Of a stretch of 64,000 nucleotides of DNA, positions 20,101 through 31,200 are shown piece by piece. The notes beneath the pieces were generated by a model that was not told the DNA's origin, made no database searches, and saw only the letters and a list, made by a program, of their open reading frames with translations. Source of the stretch: Atriophallophorus winterbourni (taxonomy: Eukaryota > Platyhelminthes > Trematoda > Plagiorchiida > Microphallidae); NCBI GenBank assembly GCA_013407085.1, contig JACCGJ010000305.1, positions 1 through 64,000 on the forward strand, written 5' to 3'. The position numbers and the translations under genes are program-made. The number at the start of each line of letters is the position of its first letter. Within the stretch, counting starts at the first letter, position 1.

Positions 20101-21306
20101 CCCTTCGATATAAATGGAGAGTCGTCGTAGTCCGTTGCAACGTCTTCCCTACAGTAGCCTTACGCGATGCGAATCCAGGACGCCAATTTTGCAAACCTAA
20201 GAACACCATAAACGTTGAGTCTTCAACAAAGCTCTTACATTCATAAAGTAGCATGTGGTGAACACCTAATAAAATCGTTGTCGCTCTGTCATTCCGTTTA
20301 TCCCTATGGTCATCATCATAAAGTAAAAGTCTGGACCAGAAAGGTGTCGAGAAACATGAAGTAAAAAAACAGATACGTAAACGCATAAAAAGCATACGAT
20401 CAAGCGAAATGTGCAAATGCATATAACATGTACCTTGATTTCTGGTAGTTTCATTGCATGCGATTTTTATCTTTAAATAAATGTGATACAACGTTTGTGG
20501 ATGAACAAAATATGACACATTAAACTACATTGGTCCACGAATGTACACTCATACAGTATCTCTGTACAGCGCAGCTAACACCATGCCAAATTGATTTGCA
20601 ACCGGCACTGTTGCACTGTGCTGCATGCGGAAACACGCTGAAGTCTCACTGTCATCTTTATTTCTAACGTATATCATGGCATAGACAGTCTGACAATATC
20701 TTGGCTCACCTGCCGCTTGGGTCAGGCTTGCATGAGCCAAACACTGTCTAACCTTGTTACGTCGTGCTGTTAACGGCCCAATTTGGTCAAATTTCGTGTT
20801 AGCCATCGGAGGCTACGTCGTAGGAAGAAAGCAAACAGCGTGGATCAGATATTTGCTTGCCGATGCATTGATGTTAAAAAAATTATTTGCTATTATCCTG
20901 ATTTGGAAATTACAATCTTCTAAAGTAGCGTGCCAACACTAATCAGCTCTTATTCTGAGTATTATAGAATTCACTGATAAGCTTAGTTCGTTACCATTAG
21001 GAGCTGTGGTTCTCAATCAGCCTTCTCACCGACCGAAATACAGTAATTACGTCAGAAACTTCTATGGATTCACTTTTTTACCTGATAAATTTTTTTACTC
21101 TGCATACTTACACAGCATTTCAACATGGATATTTTGTTCATCGGTTTTATTTATCATTTCAAGATTCCTATCCCGCTGATGGGCTTCTGGCTATTCCGGA
21201 ATTTCGTAATCTGGTTACCTTGATCAACCAGATGTCGGAAAATCTATCCACAGTCTCTACGATGGCTGCAGTGATGAAGAATATTATAATGAAGACCTCA
21301 CATTGA
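14188..21306 (+). CDS. UTP15: U3 snoRNP-associated WD40 protein UTP15, eight exons
   Basis: Exons: 14188-14265, 14297-14389, 14420-14607, 14638-14857, 14936-15286, 15491-15760, 18925-19273, 21164-21306. All junctions are GT-AG, phases agree, and the joined frame is 563 codons plus stop; human UTP15 is about 518. WD-type repeats fill roughly the first 310 residues, for example ASADSTVRIWD at residues 136-146. The UTP15 C-terminal domain covers about 430-560, with VIREMLRRKAL...RQLVGLLNFIRR in exon 7. The family acts in the nucleolus in the t-UTP/UTP-A part of the small-subunit processome, in pre-18S rRNA processing. The start is the first ATG after a splice acceptor. Exon 6 is less conserved. 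Introns 6 and 7 carry LINE, R1 and SINE debris. Confidence 0.85.
14266..14637 (+). other. UTP15: Three micro-introns in UTP15 (31, 30 and 30 nt)
   Basis: Introns at 14266-14296 (31 nt), 14390-14419 (30 nt) and 14608-14637 (30 nt), each starting GT and ending CAG. Removing them joins conserved blocks in frame; for example SDGRN|VCLF across intron 2, and a split Asp codon (GA|T) before VINNLAF across intron 3. Intron 4 is 78 nt, intron 5 is 204 nt, and introns 6 and 7 are 3164 and 1890 nt. Confidence 0.85.
16880..17060 (+). pseudogene. LINE endonuclease N-terminal fragment in UTP15 intron 6
   Basis: Reads GLNWQKVNVAALQETGLQ, matching the degenerate VHVAALQET block at 42085-42125. QET holds the endonuclease glutamate. 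It is followed by (AT)n at 17055-17066. Confidence 0.6.
17067..17600. other. UTP15 intron 6, AT-rich, no gene seen
   Basis: Low-complexity AT-rich intron sequence. No motif or repeat family recognised. Confidence 0.5.
17614..18150 (+). repeat. Repeat R1, copy 2
   Basis: The most complete copy in the window: ctcctcctggaggatgagtcgg to ctccgggtaggacaacc, closely matching 2513-3013. It lies in UTP15 intron 6 in the sense orientation. Confidence 0.8.
19492..19840 (-). pseudogene. LINE C-terminal-like fragment in UTP15 intron 7
   Basis: A 114-codon - strand frame reads RTRHLLHDTNQKLR, then CFTWNILPEEITRSESVEVF. The pattern (R...F...WN.LP..I....S...F) is that of the conserved tail of CR1-group ORF2 proteins. 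Divergent, so family assignment is tentative. Confidence 0.5.
20275..20475 (-). mobile_element. LINE 3'UTR fragment, antisense
   Basis: Reverse complement reads atcgcatgcaatgaaactac ... ctttctggtccagact ... atgatgatgac. Same 3'UTR as 7378-7565; the inner hairpin stem (TCTGG/CCAGA) is kept, the outer GCAC/GTGC is lost. Confidence 0.65.
20525..20745 (+). mobile_element. SINE, diverged
   Basis: 5' blocks recognisable (gctaacaccatgccaaattg, ccggcactgttg, ggaaacacgctg); the 3' part is partly deleted around tcacctgccgcttgggtcag. Confidence 0.7.
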
Positions 21307-21639
21307 AACTGCCTACCCATTTTGAAATTTGTATAAAAAGCTATTCCATCATTTGTTTAAACACGGATTCACTTATTGCTTTTGAATGGATAATAGATAT
21401 TTTTGTGACCTTGTTACGTGTGACAGGATTGCTTTACATAATGTTAAGATAATTTCAAAAGAATTCTACGAATACAATTGGTGAAATCATGTCACATACA
21501 CAGCAGTCCGCAGTCGAGAGCAATATCTATTTTCCAGCTTGCAGATGACACTTTACACAGTGCCTCCAAAGTAAGCTATCAAGAACAAGCTCTTTCCAAC
21601 TCGTAATTGCAATGTTAAGAGTTTTACATCTCTTTTGCA

Positions 21640-22180
21640 CCCTGGTTTTAACTCATCGTAGAGTAAATATTTTGGAATGTGATCATTTCCCAATCTGTAC
21701 ACATGACCCATCAAGCTTAGGTGGTGCTGTCGTAGTAAGGTAAAATTGCTTTGTAGACCATCTTGGAAAGCATTTTAGCATTTGTACTTTGTCTATCCAC
21801 GAAGGATGCACTTTAAAAAGGATACGTTCAGCTTCCGTTCGTGTCTTGCGTGGATGGTCCGGGTTTCACTGCCGTGCAGTCAACTTGCGGTACGACAGAG
21901 TTCAAGCGGACTAGAAGGCAGCTTCTCTGCCAATCCGCTTATCAATCTCAGGGTCTAGCGCGAGATTATCCACAATGGTTGAACCAAAATTTGTGAAACA
22001 ATCTACTGGTTCAAGCTGACAATTTTCAACAGTGCTGATGCGAGACCCTGTGCTAGAAATTGCATCTTGCTCTTGCTGATTTTCAATCCATAGATTTTTG
22101 CATGCCGGCTGAACGCAGCTACTGGAACTGCTTTTGGGAATGAGCAATGGTGAAATGATTGTTGTCAAACAGAAGGTCAC
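21640..22180 (-). pseudogene. LINE RT thumb/C-terminal fragment
   Basis: Reads NCQLEPVDCFTNFGSTIVDNLALDPEIDKRIGREA at about 21925-22030, the same block as NCQLEPVNHFTYFRSTIADN at 38.9 kb. A diverged C-terminal part follows toward 21640. Confidence 0.75.
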
Positions 22181-22259
22181 GGCTTAGCAATCAATTCTGT
22201 TTGTGTAGAGAAGGGCGTCGTCGTTGATACTTTCAGACTGCCTTCCTCTCGAATTAAAA

Positions 22260-22385
22260 AGGCAATGTGCCACGTACCGCTTGTATTTTCTTTCTGGTAT
22301 CTGTCTATGCCTGGGAAACCTGACAATCGTGGAGCCTGTAACTGATTGGCACTTTGCCTGGATCAGACTTGTGTACTATGGTCGT
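22260..22385 (+). mobile_element. SINE, degraded
   Basis: Blocks tctgtctatgcctgggaaacctgacaat and ggcactttgcctggatcag; the middle is altered and the tail is not clear. Confidence 0.6.
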
Positions 22386-22929
22386 CATTGTACGTTCCAA
22401 CAGAAAATGCTGAAAACAAACTCCCAACTCACAATATCCTTAGCGGTTACAGAAATACTTATATAAATGCGAGCCACTGCATCCAATTCTGGCGGGACGG
22501 ATGAAGCCCTATCATCTGAATCAAGAAACGAATATTCAATTACGACATACTATCAGCAATCGAGTGTAAAGTCTCCTCAAATGAGTACCCAGGGTACGCT
22601 GAAACCAGATGCAGCAATCTACTTTGGTCAGAGATAATTTCTTTTACACCTCTCAACTTTCAATCACCGATATGCAACTGATCACGTCATAAACAGAACT
22701 GCCGACTTCTTGTAGTATAGACTGAACGAACTATCGATCGGACGGTTGTTTTCTGTCGAACTCACGGCTGGGCCAGTAGTAGCAAATCACAGATATAACA
22801 CTTCTGAAGTCGGCTAGTCAATGACGGATGCATCAGATTCTGCCCTCACGCGACACCATCTTTGCTTAGCAGAACCGTTATTTGCTGCCTCTATACCAAT
22901 GTCCAATATTTGATCAATAAAGTCGGCCA

Positions 22930-23560
22930 ACTTGTCGCGAGGTGAGATAAAAAAGACCACAGTTAATTGCTATTACCGAAACTCAACTCAACCCGGAAAT
23001 CTACCTAACCTACTGAAGTCCAGTACAATTTCTCAGACATCCATTGATGCCATTCTCCAACAGCTCTTTGAAGACATTCATTTTTATAATCACGTGACAA
23101 GCGATACAAGATACAGATGGACAGATATACCTTCAACGCTCGATCTAATGTGGACAACTGAAAAACATTTAGTCGAAAAAATTACATATGATTGCCCGTT
23201 CGGATCCAGCGCCGTTTGGTCTTGGTTTTCGACTACCTGTATCGAGCAGAGAGGGGAGTGATACAACAAAAATCACCCGAAGGCCACGCCTGTCTAAACT
23301 GTCAAACACCCTGCTTTTGATTTACGACCGGCAAATGGAAGACTCCGGAGTACAGAAGCAGTGGTCCAGAATTTTGACGAAGTTCAACCCAGAAATTAGT
23401 TCAAACTGTGAATTCGTAACTGAACAATGTGGAAAAGCATCCAGATTCGAAGTCGCACTCGGGAATGGATTAAAATATGTAATATGGCCTGGAACAACCA
23501 CCGCCAGTTAAAAACCGAAACTGTATGAAAGACCTTCTGAAGACAAAACACAGTACTAAG
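22930..23560 (+). pseudogene. CR1-like LINE endonuclease fragment
   Basis: Reads DTRYRWTDIPSTLDLMWTTEK and, across a frameshift near 23210, a stretch like KITYDCPFGSSD(H)AVLVFDYLY. This corresponds to the SDH end of the endonuclease. A linker toward RT follows and decays. Confidence 0.6.
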
Positions 23561-23939
23561 CAGATACGCTATCTAAAATTGAGCGAAATCCACAGCTTCT
23601 CTACCATATATTAAACAAGTAGTGTTCAGTAAAACCTGTAGTTGCATCCTTACGGACACTCTGGAATGATCGACTGTTCTCGTCAACGCTTCAGTATTTT
23701 GCTCAAAACGCGTTGAAATTCTACGAGATCTACTAGTGACGCCTGCTCCTTTAAACACTTACTAGAGAAGAGGTGCTGGGAACCCTACTAGCGTTGAATC
23801 CCCAAATATACTTCAGCTTTGTGCGTACCTCTGGCTGGGTTATTCTGCAAATCGCTGTCCCAAAGTGTCATACCGAAGGCCTAGAAATCTGGTTGTCAAA
23901 GTCAGGTGTTCAGAACTAGCCTGATTAAAAAATTACCTG

Positions 23940-24200
23940 ACTAATAGGCTTATTCAAATATCTGTGTTCGGTGATTTGTCCAAGTCAGTAGTCGTGATAA
24001 GTGGATTGCGTCGGATCCGTCCTCGAACGAATTCTCTTCACACTGACAATGACAGAGCGGCACTCATCAAGTATCAGATCGTACTGTTCAAGAATCAATA
24101 GGCCCAAAGACTAAACTGCTCCAGAAGGATCTGGACAACCTCCACGCTTGGTTCCTAAAATTTCGCCTATTCTTCAATTTCAAAGTGTCACGTGTTCAAT
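23940..24200 (+). pseudogene. CR1-like LINE RT fragment
   Basis: Near 24120-24175 the translation LQKDLDNLHAWFLKFRLFFN matches the RT block after the FADD box (compare LDRLYKWSLEHNLAFN at 710-770). Degenerate on both sides. Confidence 0.55.
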
Positions 24201-24927
24201 CTTTTAAAATATGTAGAGATTCAATATCTTGGTGCGCCCAGTCTATCGCGGACCACGGAACAAAAGAACATGTGTGTGTAAATATGCACCATGCCATATT
24301 CGAACAAGGTGCTTTCCCAATGGTTCACCTTCGGCAGCGAGAATTGTAGTAGTAAAAAGCAAACGGAACTATTCGCATTGACGCCGATTTTTCGGTCGGG
24401 TTGAATATAGTATTTTAGTGCCATCGATACCAAATTGTTGCAAGATGTTAGATTTTTCCAACAAACTAGATTGATGTAGAACCCTAGGGATGCTAACGAT
24501 TTTTTCATAGATGATAAGCGGGTAAAAGAACTCTGCTTAACGATACCATCAAGTTCGGATGGCTTGTTTGAGTAAATACTTTTCAAATGAAAATTACTGC
24601 TCTTCGTTCTCCTCTATATTGGGCTGAATGCAGTTTTAGAATTTTGAGGCGCGTTTCGTATGAACGATTAGAAAGTCCAAGAATGAACGATATTTCTGCG
24701 CAGTGGATTTTCTAAAAGATGAATATCCTTTTTCAACTACGGATCAAGCGCTAATACGGCATTACAAATCACATTGAGGTCAAATGAACCAAGAGCTCTT
24801 CTGAGGTAATTTAAGGTGTTTAATGATCTAAATGCATCAAGCGTAACCATAACAAAAGGACGACGAATCTTAAAATTTAAGTTTATAAAACAAGATAAGC
24901 AATTCGATTAACAGTAGATAAATAGTA

Positions 24928-24962
<35 letters not shown>
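24928..24962. repeat. (AT)n microsatellite
   Basis: Alternating AT of about 35 bp with one interruption. Confidence 0.9.
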
Positions 24963-25029
24963 CTGGAGAATGCGGAATACGTTCAAATGAATTTATTTAG
25001 CAGGAGAGATATGCAATTGATTTTAATAC

Positions 25030-25650
25030 GTCAATCTTTCCGTAGTTGAGTATCGCTGAATTGCTCGAGATGTCCTGGCGCATATCGCAGCATACTTCTT
25101 CTGTTTGATATGAACCCCATCACTTGCTTGAAGAACAGAGGTCGTATACTGTCGGCAATCCTTTCGTAAACCGTTAAGAAATGTCCACATGGGGGATGTT
25201 GGCAAGAAAAAGTGACTGTAATGCATGATGCCAGCCTTCGACAGCATTATTCGTTCGGGCAACCAATATTTGTATCTTCATACTTATTCCAGGTTTCGTT
25301 GACCTCTAGCAAAGGTACGTTCAAAATAAGATAACAGCTCATTCATCCTCTAACTTAGAGGCATAGATACGGCTAAAATCTCAAATGTGTCGACTACATG
25401 ATTCAACGGCACAAAAGCCAACGCTGGTAGGCATCTAATCACGAGGCGTAAATCATCGTCTGTCTCATAATCTGATTTCATCCCTAGTTCACATATTTTT
25501 CGTTGCATGGCCTGGCATAGATGAAAATAACACCCAGTCATTCTTGCGGATGGGACGTTTGAGCGAAATAAATTCATAGCTGCACTTTCAAAGTCAGTTA
25601 AAATGACATCTGGCGCTGCATACGACGTTTGCTACCTGTACCATATTCAA
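25030..25650 (-). pseudogene. MULE-type transposase fragment
   Basis: The - strand reads PDVILTDFESAAMNLF near 25555-25610, GCYFHLCQAMQRKICELG near 25485-25540, LPALAFVPLNHVV near 25395-25435, then across a frameshift RTNNAVEGWHHALQS near 25205-25262 and MWTFLNGLRKD near 25160-25195. D...GC.FH...NN.VEGWH is the signature of Mutator-like/FLYWCH-associated transposases. No terminal repeats were identified and the N-terminal part is missing. Confidence 0.8.
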
Positions 25651-25659
25651 GAGTCATTG

Positions 25660-26610
25660 CACACATTTAAATAACTTCCCTGGGGATTAAGTGACTGGGA
25701 ATGAAGTGACTTGGCGACCGGACACCCTTATACCAGACCTAGCTGCGTCAGCACAACCATTTCCGCGTCCTGCTCCTAACAGACTTTCTTGGATGTTGGT
25801 TATTTTGGAGGTTGATGACGAATCAACGAGGAAACGTCGTTGGCTCAAAATACCTATCATATTTCAGGGAACTCCCATCAACTGATAGTAATAAGAGACC
25901 GTCACTCCCATTGATTTGATCAGTTGACTTAGGTCCACTGTATGAATCGGCCATCCAAAGGTTGAATGTGCCAATGTGGTTAAGTGTGACTTCCAAGTAT
26001 AAATTTCTTTATTATTATTATTGGTATTAGGGGTGTCGCTTTCCGTTGTTGACATCAATCGTGTTGTGTACTTGCTGCCTAATTCATTACCTGTGCTACT
26101 ATCCTATGCATTCAATTATTATAATGGATAGAATCTGCGGCGATGGCTAAAAGGGAACGACTGGCACGAATTCGATTGAAAATCAGATCAAAGTGAATAC
26201 TGTCACAGACAGGTTAAGTCATTTTTGTGCAAATGAGACCTGCAGACAATCGTGCGTTTTATTCTGCTATGTGCGTACACACATCATAAAGCTTTGAACC
26301 AATGCATCTAAGTAAACTATACATATTTACCCTATCAAACCGTTTGAAAACAATTTCTGCTCTATGTATTTTTACGTGATTCCTGAACTAATCAGTAGGC
26401 AAACAAACCCCGTTTTACTACCTGTTATTTGTAATTCGCATATTATTCTGTGGTTTTTGTAAAGCTATGTGCTTTTTAGACCATTAAATTGAATTGAATT
26501 AAACTTTTTGACCAACTAGCATTCTCGTGTTGTAGGAACCAACACACTGAAGTCCAACCACCATTTTAAATTTAATTGGCTGTATCTGTCTACTGAAACC
26601 TGACAGTACC
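25660..26610. other. No recognisable gene
   Basis: A (TAA/TTA)n-like run near 26008-26022 and short open frames only; no family motif seen. Confidence 0.4.
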
Positions 26611-26620
26611 TTATCCCACG

Positions 26621-26865
26621 TGTATGTATGAAAGCACAAGCCTGATCCAGGCAAAGTGCCGCACAGTCAGAGACTGCACGTGGGCTGAGATACTGTCAGG
26701 TTGCCCAGGCATAGAAGATATGAGGGGGGGAAAAATGAAATAGGAATGTATAGTGAGGACCCAGAGTGGACTCGCATGCAGCTCAACCTACAGTTGGCCC
26801 ACTCAATTTAGCCTGGTGTTAGCCGCACAGCACAGAAATGCTGCACGATTGCACAACCCGTGCAA
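26621..26865 (-). mobile_element. SINE, near full length, left neighbour of the ZFYVE1 retrocopy
   Basis: Tail gtatgtatgaaagcacaagcc at the left, 5' end ctgcacgattgcacaacccgtg at the right, then AT-rich DNA to 26897. Confidence 0.85.
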
Positions 26866-26897
26866 AATTATATATATATAAGATATATATATATGTA

Positions 26898-27405
26898 TCT
26901 CGGAGGCCATGATACAAAAATTTGAATAGAACTTCATGTGACTTGGACACAGTCGGTATATCAAAATTAACTTATTCTCGACATAAGTCGTTTGCAAGTA
27001 TTTGCTGAAAAGCTATCGTTGGACTAGACAAAACATGCAATGTGTCCGATGATAGTGGATGACTGTTATAACTGAGCGACATTAACGCATCAATAAGTAT
27101 AGATAAAACCATGTCGTGGAAATGCTGATGGTTGATATACAGTAAAATATCTTACAACAAACCTTCGGTGTCCAGAATGATGCAATCATCAGCAATAGAA
27201 TACGCGGCCCAAACTCCAATCGTGCAATTTGTCTGAGCAGAGGACGTTTTAAAGACCATCGCTCCGTTAAAAAACGTATAGTTCATCGTATGCGATTTTC
27301 CATCTCCGGTGTTGCCCACAACGGACACGACTTTAATAGCACGATCAAGCGGACAGGCTAATTGAGCCGAAAAGTTAGCACAGTTGTCAAAAATAATTTT
27401 TTCGT
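26898..27405 (-). pseudogene. Half-spliced retrocopy of ZFYVE1 P-loop exon plus intron
   Basis: 26898-27391 matches 43535-44028 over 494 bp; I counted three differences, all inside the exon part. It contains the whole 229-nt P-loop exon and about 265 nt of the following intron with its donor intact. At the exon's first base the match stops: the parent has its acceptor (gaaacag), but here 27392-27405 (aataattttttcgt on +) equals the last 14 nt of the preceding parental exon (47717-47730). The upstream intron of 3.7 kb is therefore precisely absent while the downstream one is retained. It lies about 650 bp 3' of the ZFYVE1 stop on the same strand. Not expected to encode a protein by itself. Confidence 0.9.
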
Positions 27406-27472
27406 GCAACCACGTGCAGCCTACGACAGAAGGGCAATTTATCTGGATCAGGCTTCTGATTTGATACATACA
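27406..27472 (+). mobile_element. SINE 3' fragment beside the retrocopy
   Basis: ccacgtgcagcctacgacag to tgatttgatacatacat; more diverged than other copies, so probably older than the retrocopy it abuts. Confidence 0.7.
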
Positions 27473-28049
27473 TTTTTACGCTTAGCGCGCCTATAGAGTA
27501 ATTCACGCGTATTCTTGGTTAAAACAAAATACTGTATAATCGTTTTGTTGCATCAGACGTGCGCAACATTATCAACTACAAGTTTCGGTAGGTATACTTT
27601 ATGAAATAGTGACAGCATGACCGTGTATATTTATTTAAAGTGTGGAATTGGGGGGAAATAGTTCGGCGGTGCACATCACGATTCGTAAAAACGAAACGGC
27701 GTTTGTAATCAGGATGGCATAATGATTACTGGAAAAGGCTAACATCGGTTTTGCTTATGCATGTCCCCCAAACCTATGCTGCTGTACGTTTAGATACATT
27801 TGTCGCAATCAAGCGAAGGCAGCTAGATTAGATCCGAAGGGCCTTGAGACGGCAGTAAATAAGGTTTTGCTTTGAAAGTGATATATTCAATGTGAAATCA
27901 AGTGCATAACTGGAAGTAAGGTTAGAAAATGACGTTCATTCAAATGTTCTGTGCATAGCTATGATAAATTTATAGAACCTTCATAATCGCAAATCGAAAA
28001 TATGACCATTACTGTCCAAAAATATTCTGAAAGGTAAGTTAAAAATTAG
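27473..28049. other. ZFYVE1 3' flank, no gene seen
   Basis: Unique-looking AT-rich DNA between the retrocopy and the ZFYVE1 stop codon; it should include the ZFYVE1 3'UTR. No clear polyadenylation signal could be chosen. Confidence 0.4.
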
Positions 28050-28279
28050 TCAACGCTGATCTGCTTCGAAACAAACATTACACACACGATGAGGGAGATC
28101 CAATCCACGAAGAGGAACAGCTTGACGGTGAAGTGAACATGGATCGCAGACACCTTGGCCACAAGACCTACAGTGATGAATGCGCCTGGAGGGTCCGAAA
28201 GTTTTATTGCAAATCGAACAATGGGTGCACAAATGATCGGGTGTCCAATAATCTGGCCGGGCCAAATTTTTGAAGGTGT
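28050..28279 (-). CDS. ZFYVE1: ZFYVE1 last exon: second FYVE finger and stop
   Basis: Acceptor tgacag before 28279, stop at 28050-28052. Begins with two bases completing a split codon, then TFKNLARPDYWTPDH and the finger with RRIHHCRSCGQGVCDPC. The basic/HHCR patch that binds PI3P in FYVE domains is present in the form RRIHHCR. Confidence 0.9.
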
Positions 28280-31200
28280 CTGTCAAAATCAAGGTATGGC
28301 GATACATGGTAAGAAGATTCTGCTGTTATTTTCTCAACTGACTGAACGTGCGTAAAAAATTACAAGATCTGTATCAAGCAATGTGCCATTCGGTTCAACT
28401 GACCACAGCATAGTTTAGACATAGTTAGACTGCCCAGGCCTGGAGGACAAAATACAGAAAGCAATAATGGCATTGACTGCGGCGTGCCAAAGATAACAAT
28501 TTAACAAGACGTAGTGAATGATGATACAAATATGTTGAAATTATGGATAACCTATAAAGAAAATGTTGCACATAACAAAATGATTTAGCTGCACATCAAT
28601 GTGACCTATTGAATAAATAAGTTACCGGTAGATTTTCAATATATTCCATGGCTGCGGTACTTAAATTAGTTCCAGGTATCTTGGTTTGACAATGTCATCT
28701 CGCATTAACACTTTCGCCGCATCTCGATATATGACTGTAACGCCATGCCGACATCTCATTTAAACTTGCATAGCAACAGTTGCGTGAGTGGCAGCGAAGA
28801 GAGAGGTTGTGTGCTTCTGTATCATGTACCATAATAGGTTCATAGCTTTTTCTCTATATTTTCTTCTCTACTTCTCATATATATGTAACTTTATATTATA
28901 GATAAATCTGATCAAATGACCTGTTATAATTCTGTTCTAAGAAAAAGTACGAAGTGGTACCGAAAACTAGCCATTGAATTACTGTTAGGGACGCCAGTGG
29001 TAAATGCATGGGTCATTTTTTCGTCCGAGAGGAAAAGCTATACCAATTATTGACTTCAAAGAGAGTTTACTAATAAATCTGGTCACAGGAGCCACTCAGG
29101 AAGTCCTTCGGACAGGTCCAAATTGTTCTGTTGTTGAAGGAATACGCTCAAAACATACGTTGATCGAAGCGGATGGGCCAAAAACAAAAATGAGAAAGAG
29201 ATGCCGATCATGCAATGAACAAATTGCCATCAATGAAGTGGCAAGTGGAAAAGGTCGCAGGGTGAACACTTACTGCGACTCCTGTGAGGGGAAGCCAAGC
29301 CTATATGTGCCCTGCTTTGCCCAAAAACACTCATTTTAAGTTCGTCAATGTATCAGACGCTCTTTTTGCGTCAGCTACATAGTAAATAAAGGATATTGTT
29401 ATTTTTACTAATGTGTTTGCGACTTTTTTTCTTAAAAAGGAGTTACTTGTTATTCTAGTCATAAAAATGGAGTATATTTGTTACAAATTTTATTTTTTAA
29501 TCATTATCCTTTACGTTCACAATGCCAATTTGATAAAATGTTCAATATCTTATGAAAATATTCATTTAAAAAAATAGAAAATTTATATAATGTACCAATA
29601 ATGGTACATGATTCAGGTTGGGTCAATTAACTATGTACCATGATGCGGCGAAAGTGTTAACTGGACTGAGCAGTTGCCTACACAGTTCTTCGATCCATCT
29701 CCATCCAGCCAAGCGTAATCAGACTTGACTTTGCATTGTTCCCTACTTCGTATGTACATACCCAATAATTTTTCGAAAAAGATTTCCTGCTGATCAAGAA
29801 CCAAAAGACACTTCTGCCATATTAATCGAGGGGTACTGCTTCTAGATTTTTTACTAAATTACATTTATTATTTTACATGAATCCAATAAATTTACTTTTG
29901 AACATGCTGAAAACGGGGGGCACCGAATTGATAGTAGCAGAACACATTTCTAACGCCTTCCGACCCGTGTAGGTATTGAAATTTGCGGGAGAACTTGATG
30001 ATATCTGGGTACATGACCTTTCAGATTTCTCAATACTCTCAGGTTCATTATGGGATAACCGTTCTTTGTAGCATCTGGAAAACAAAGAAAAACAAATATT
30101 CAGCCCAGAAACATCCGATGCAACTAAGTGCTTTGTTTAAATAATCATTAATTAAATTACTAATCATTAACTCATTGGAGCGTCGTAACTCCTGGTTTAG
30201 TTCATTCAACCACATTGCCTGTAGCAATTGTAAACTCACTCATCGCATACACGAACAGGGTGGATCCCGAATCCAGGTACTGGAAGACTACCAGTGGAGC
30301 AAGTAGCACAAACCCCGCGGCCACATGCTCGACAGTGATGGATCGCCGTATCCAGAATAACGTCCTTTGAAAATGCCAATAGTGTGTTTGAAACATTCGG
30401 CTCAACTAGGTTGTCTGCATTTGAAGTAGTTTTTGGAATTGAGGAATCCAACAGATCATCCTCCACTTTATTACCTTTGGATGCACATTGTTGACCGTCA
30501 CGCTCTGTAGACAAACGGCTTTGGATTCGTGAATCATAATCCACGCCATCAACCAGCGGATCAGGGAATTCAAATTTGCAAATGCTGCAATTACGGATAA
30601 TCGAATTTGGTTGCCAATAATCAGGCGCAAGACTGTCGGTCAGTAAATTTCCTAATTGTCGAACAGATGGACCAGCAAGCTCATTCATCTGCTTCGTGAC
30701 TGCATTGACACTATCAAGTAAAACTTGACTGAATGGGTGGGTGCTCTGAAAAAAATGTTGGAAAACAGCAATAGTACGTGACACAATTATTTCATTTAAT
30801 TCTTAATATGTGGTAAAAGGGACTTATGCAATACAATTCGACTCAAATTTAACGCTTGCATGACTAGAGTGATTTAGTAAAAGATTGCATGATATTTGGT
30901 TTGTACATCTAATTTAGCCGACATTTTCTAATCATTTCCTAAACATGGTTATTCCCGAATTCCGATTTGAGACTCCGAATTGTTGGAGTTTTATATGCAT
31001 ATCGTAAGGTATTGCACGGCTATTTACATTGAATCTTGAAAAGCAGCGTTAAGAAAACGTATGAATACTGGTTTTGTCAGAACTGTACATTTAATCACGA
31101 TGACACAGCGGTTAGGACGACTGCGTTTCAATGCAGTTCTGTTGGGTAATGTGCTTACACCATTGCCTCGGCATGCCCACGTATAAAAGAGCTACCGAGA

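Noticed and set aside
20075..20518. 147-codon antisense frame in UTP15 intron 7
   Set aside because: Overlaps a LINE 3'UTR fragment; similar frames in other copies are not maintained.
26898..27405. Considered an alternative or tandemly duplicated ZFYVE1 exon
   Set aside because: It lies 3' of the stop codon, and the exact join to the previous exon's last 14 nt is not explained by genomic duplication.
29004..29339. Considered a host zinc-finger gene
   Set aside because: Flanking TTAA/inverted ends and the upstream KW...VNA helix identify it as a piggyBac transposase tail.
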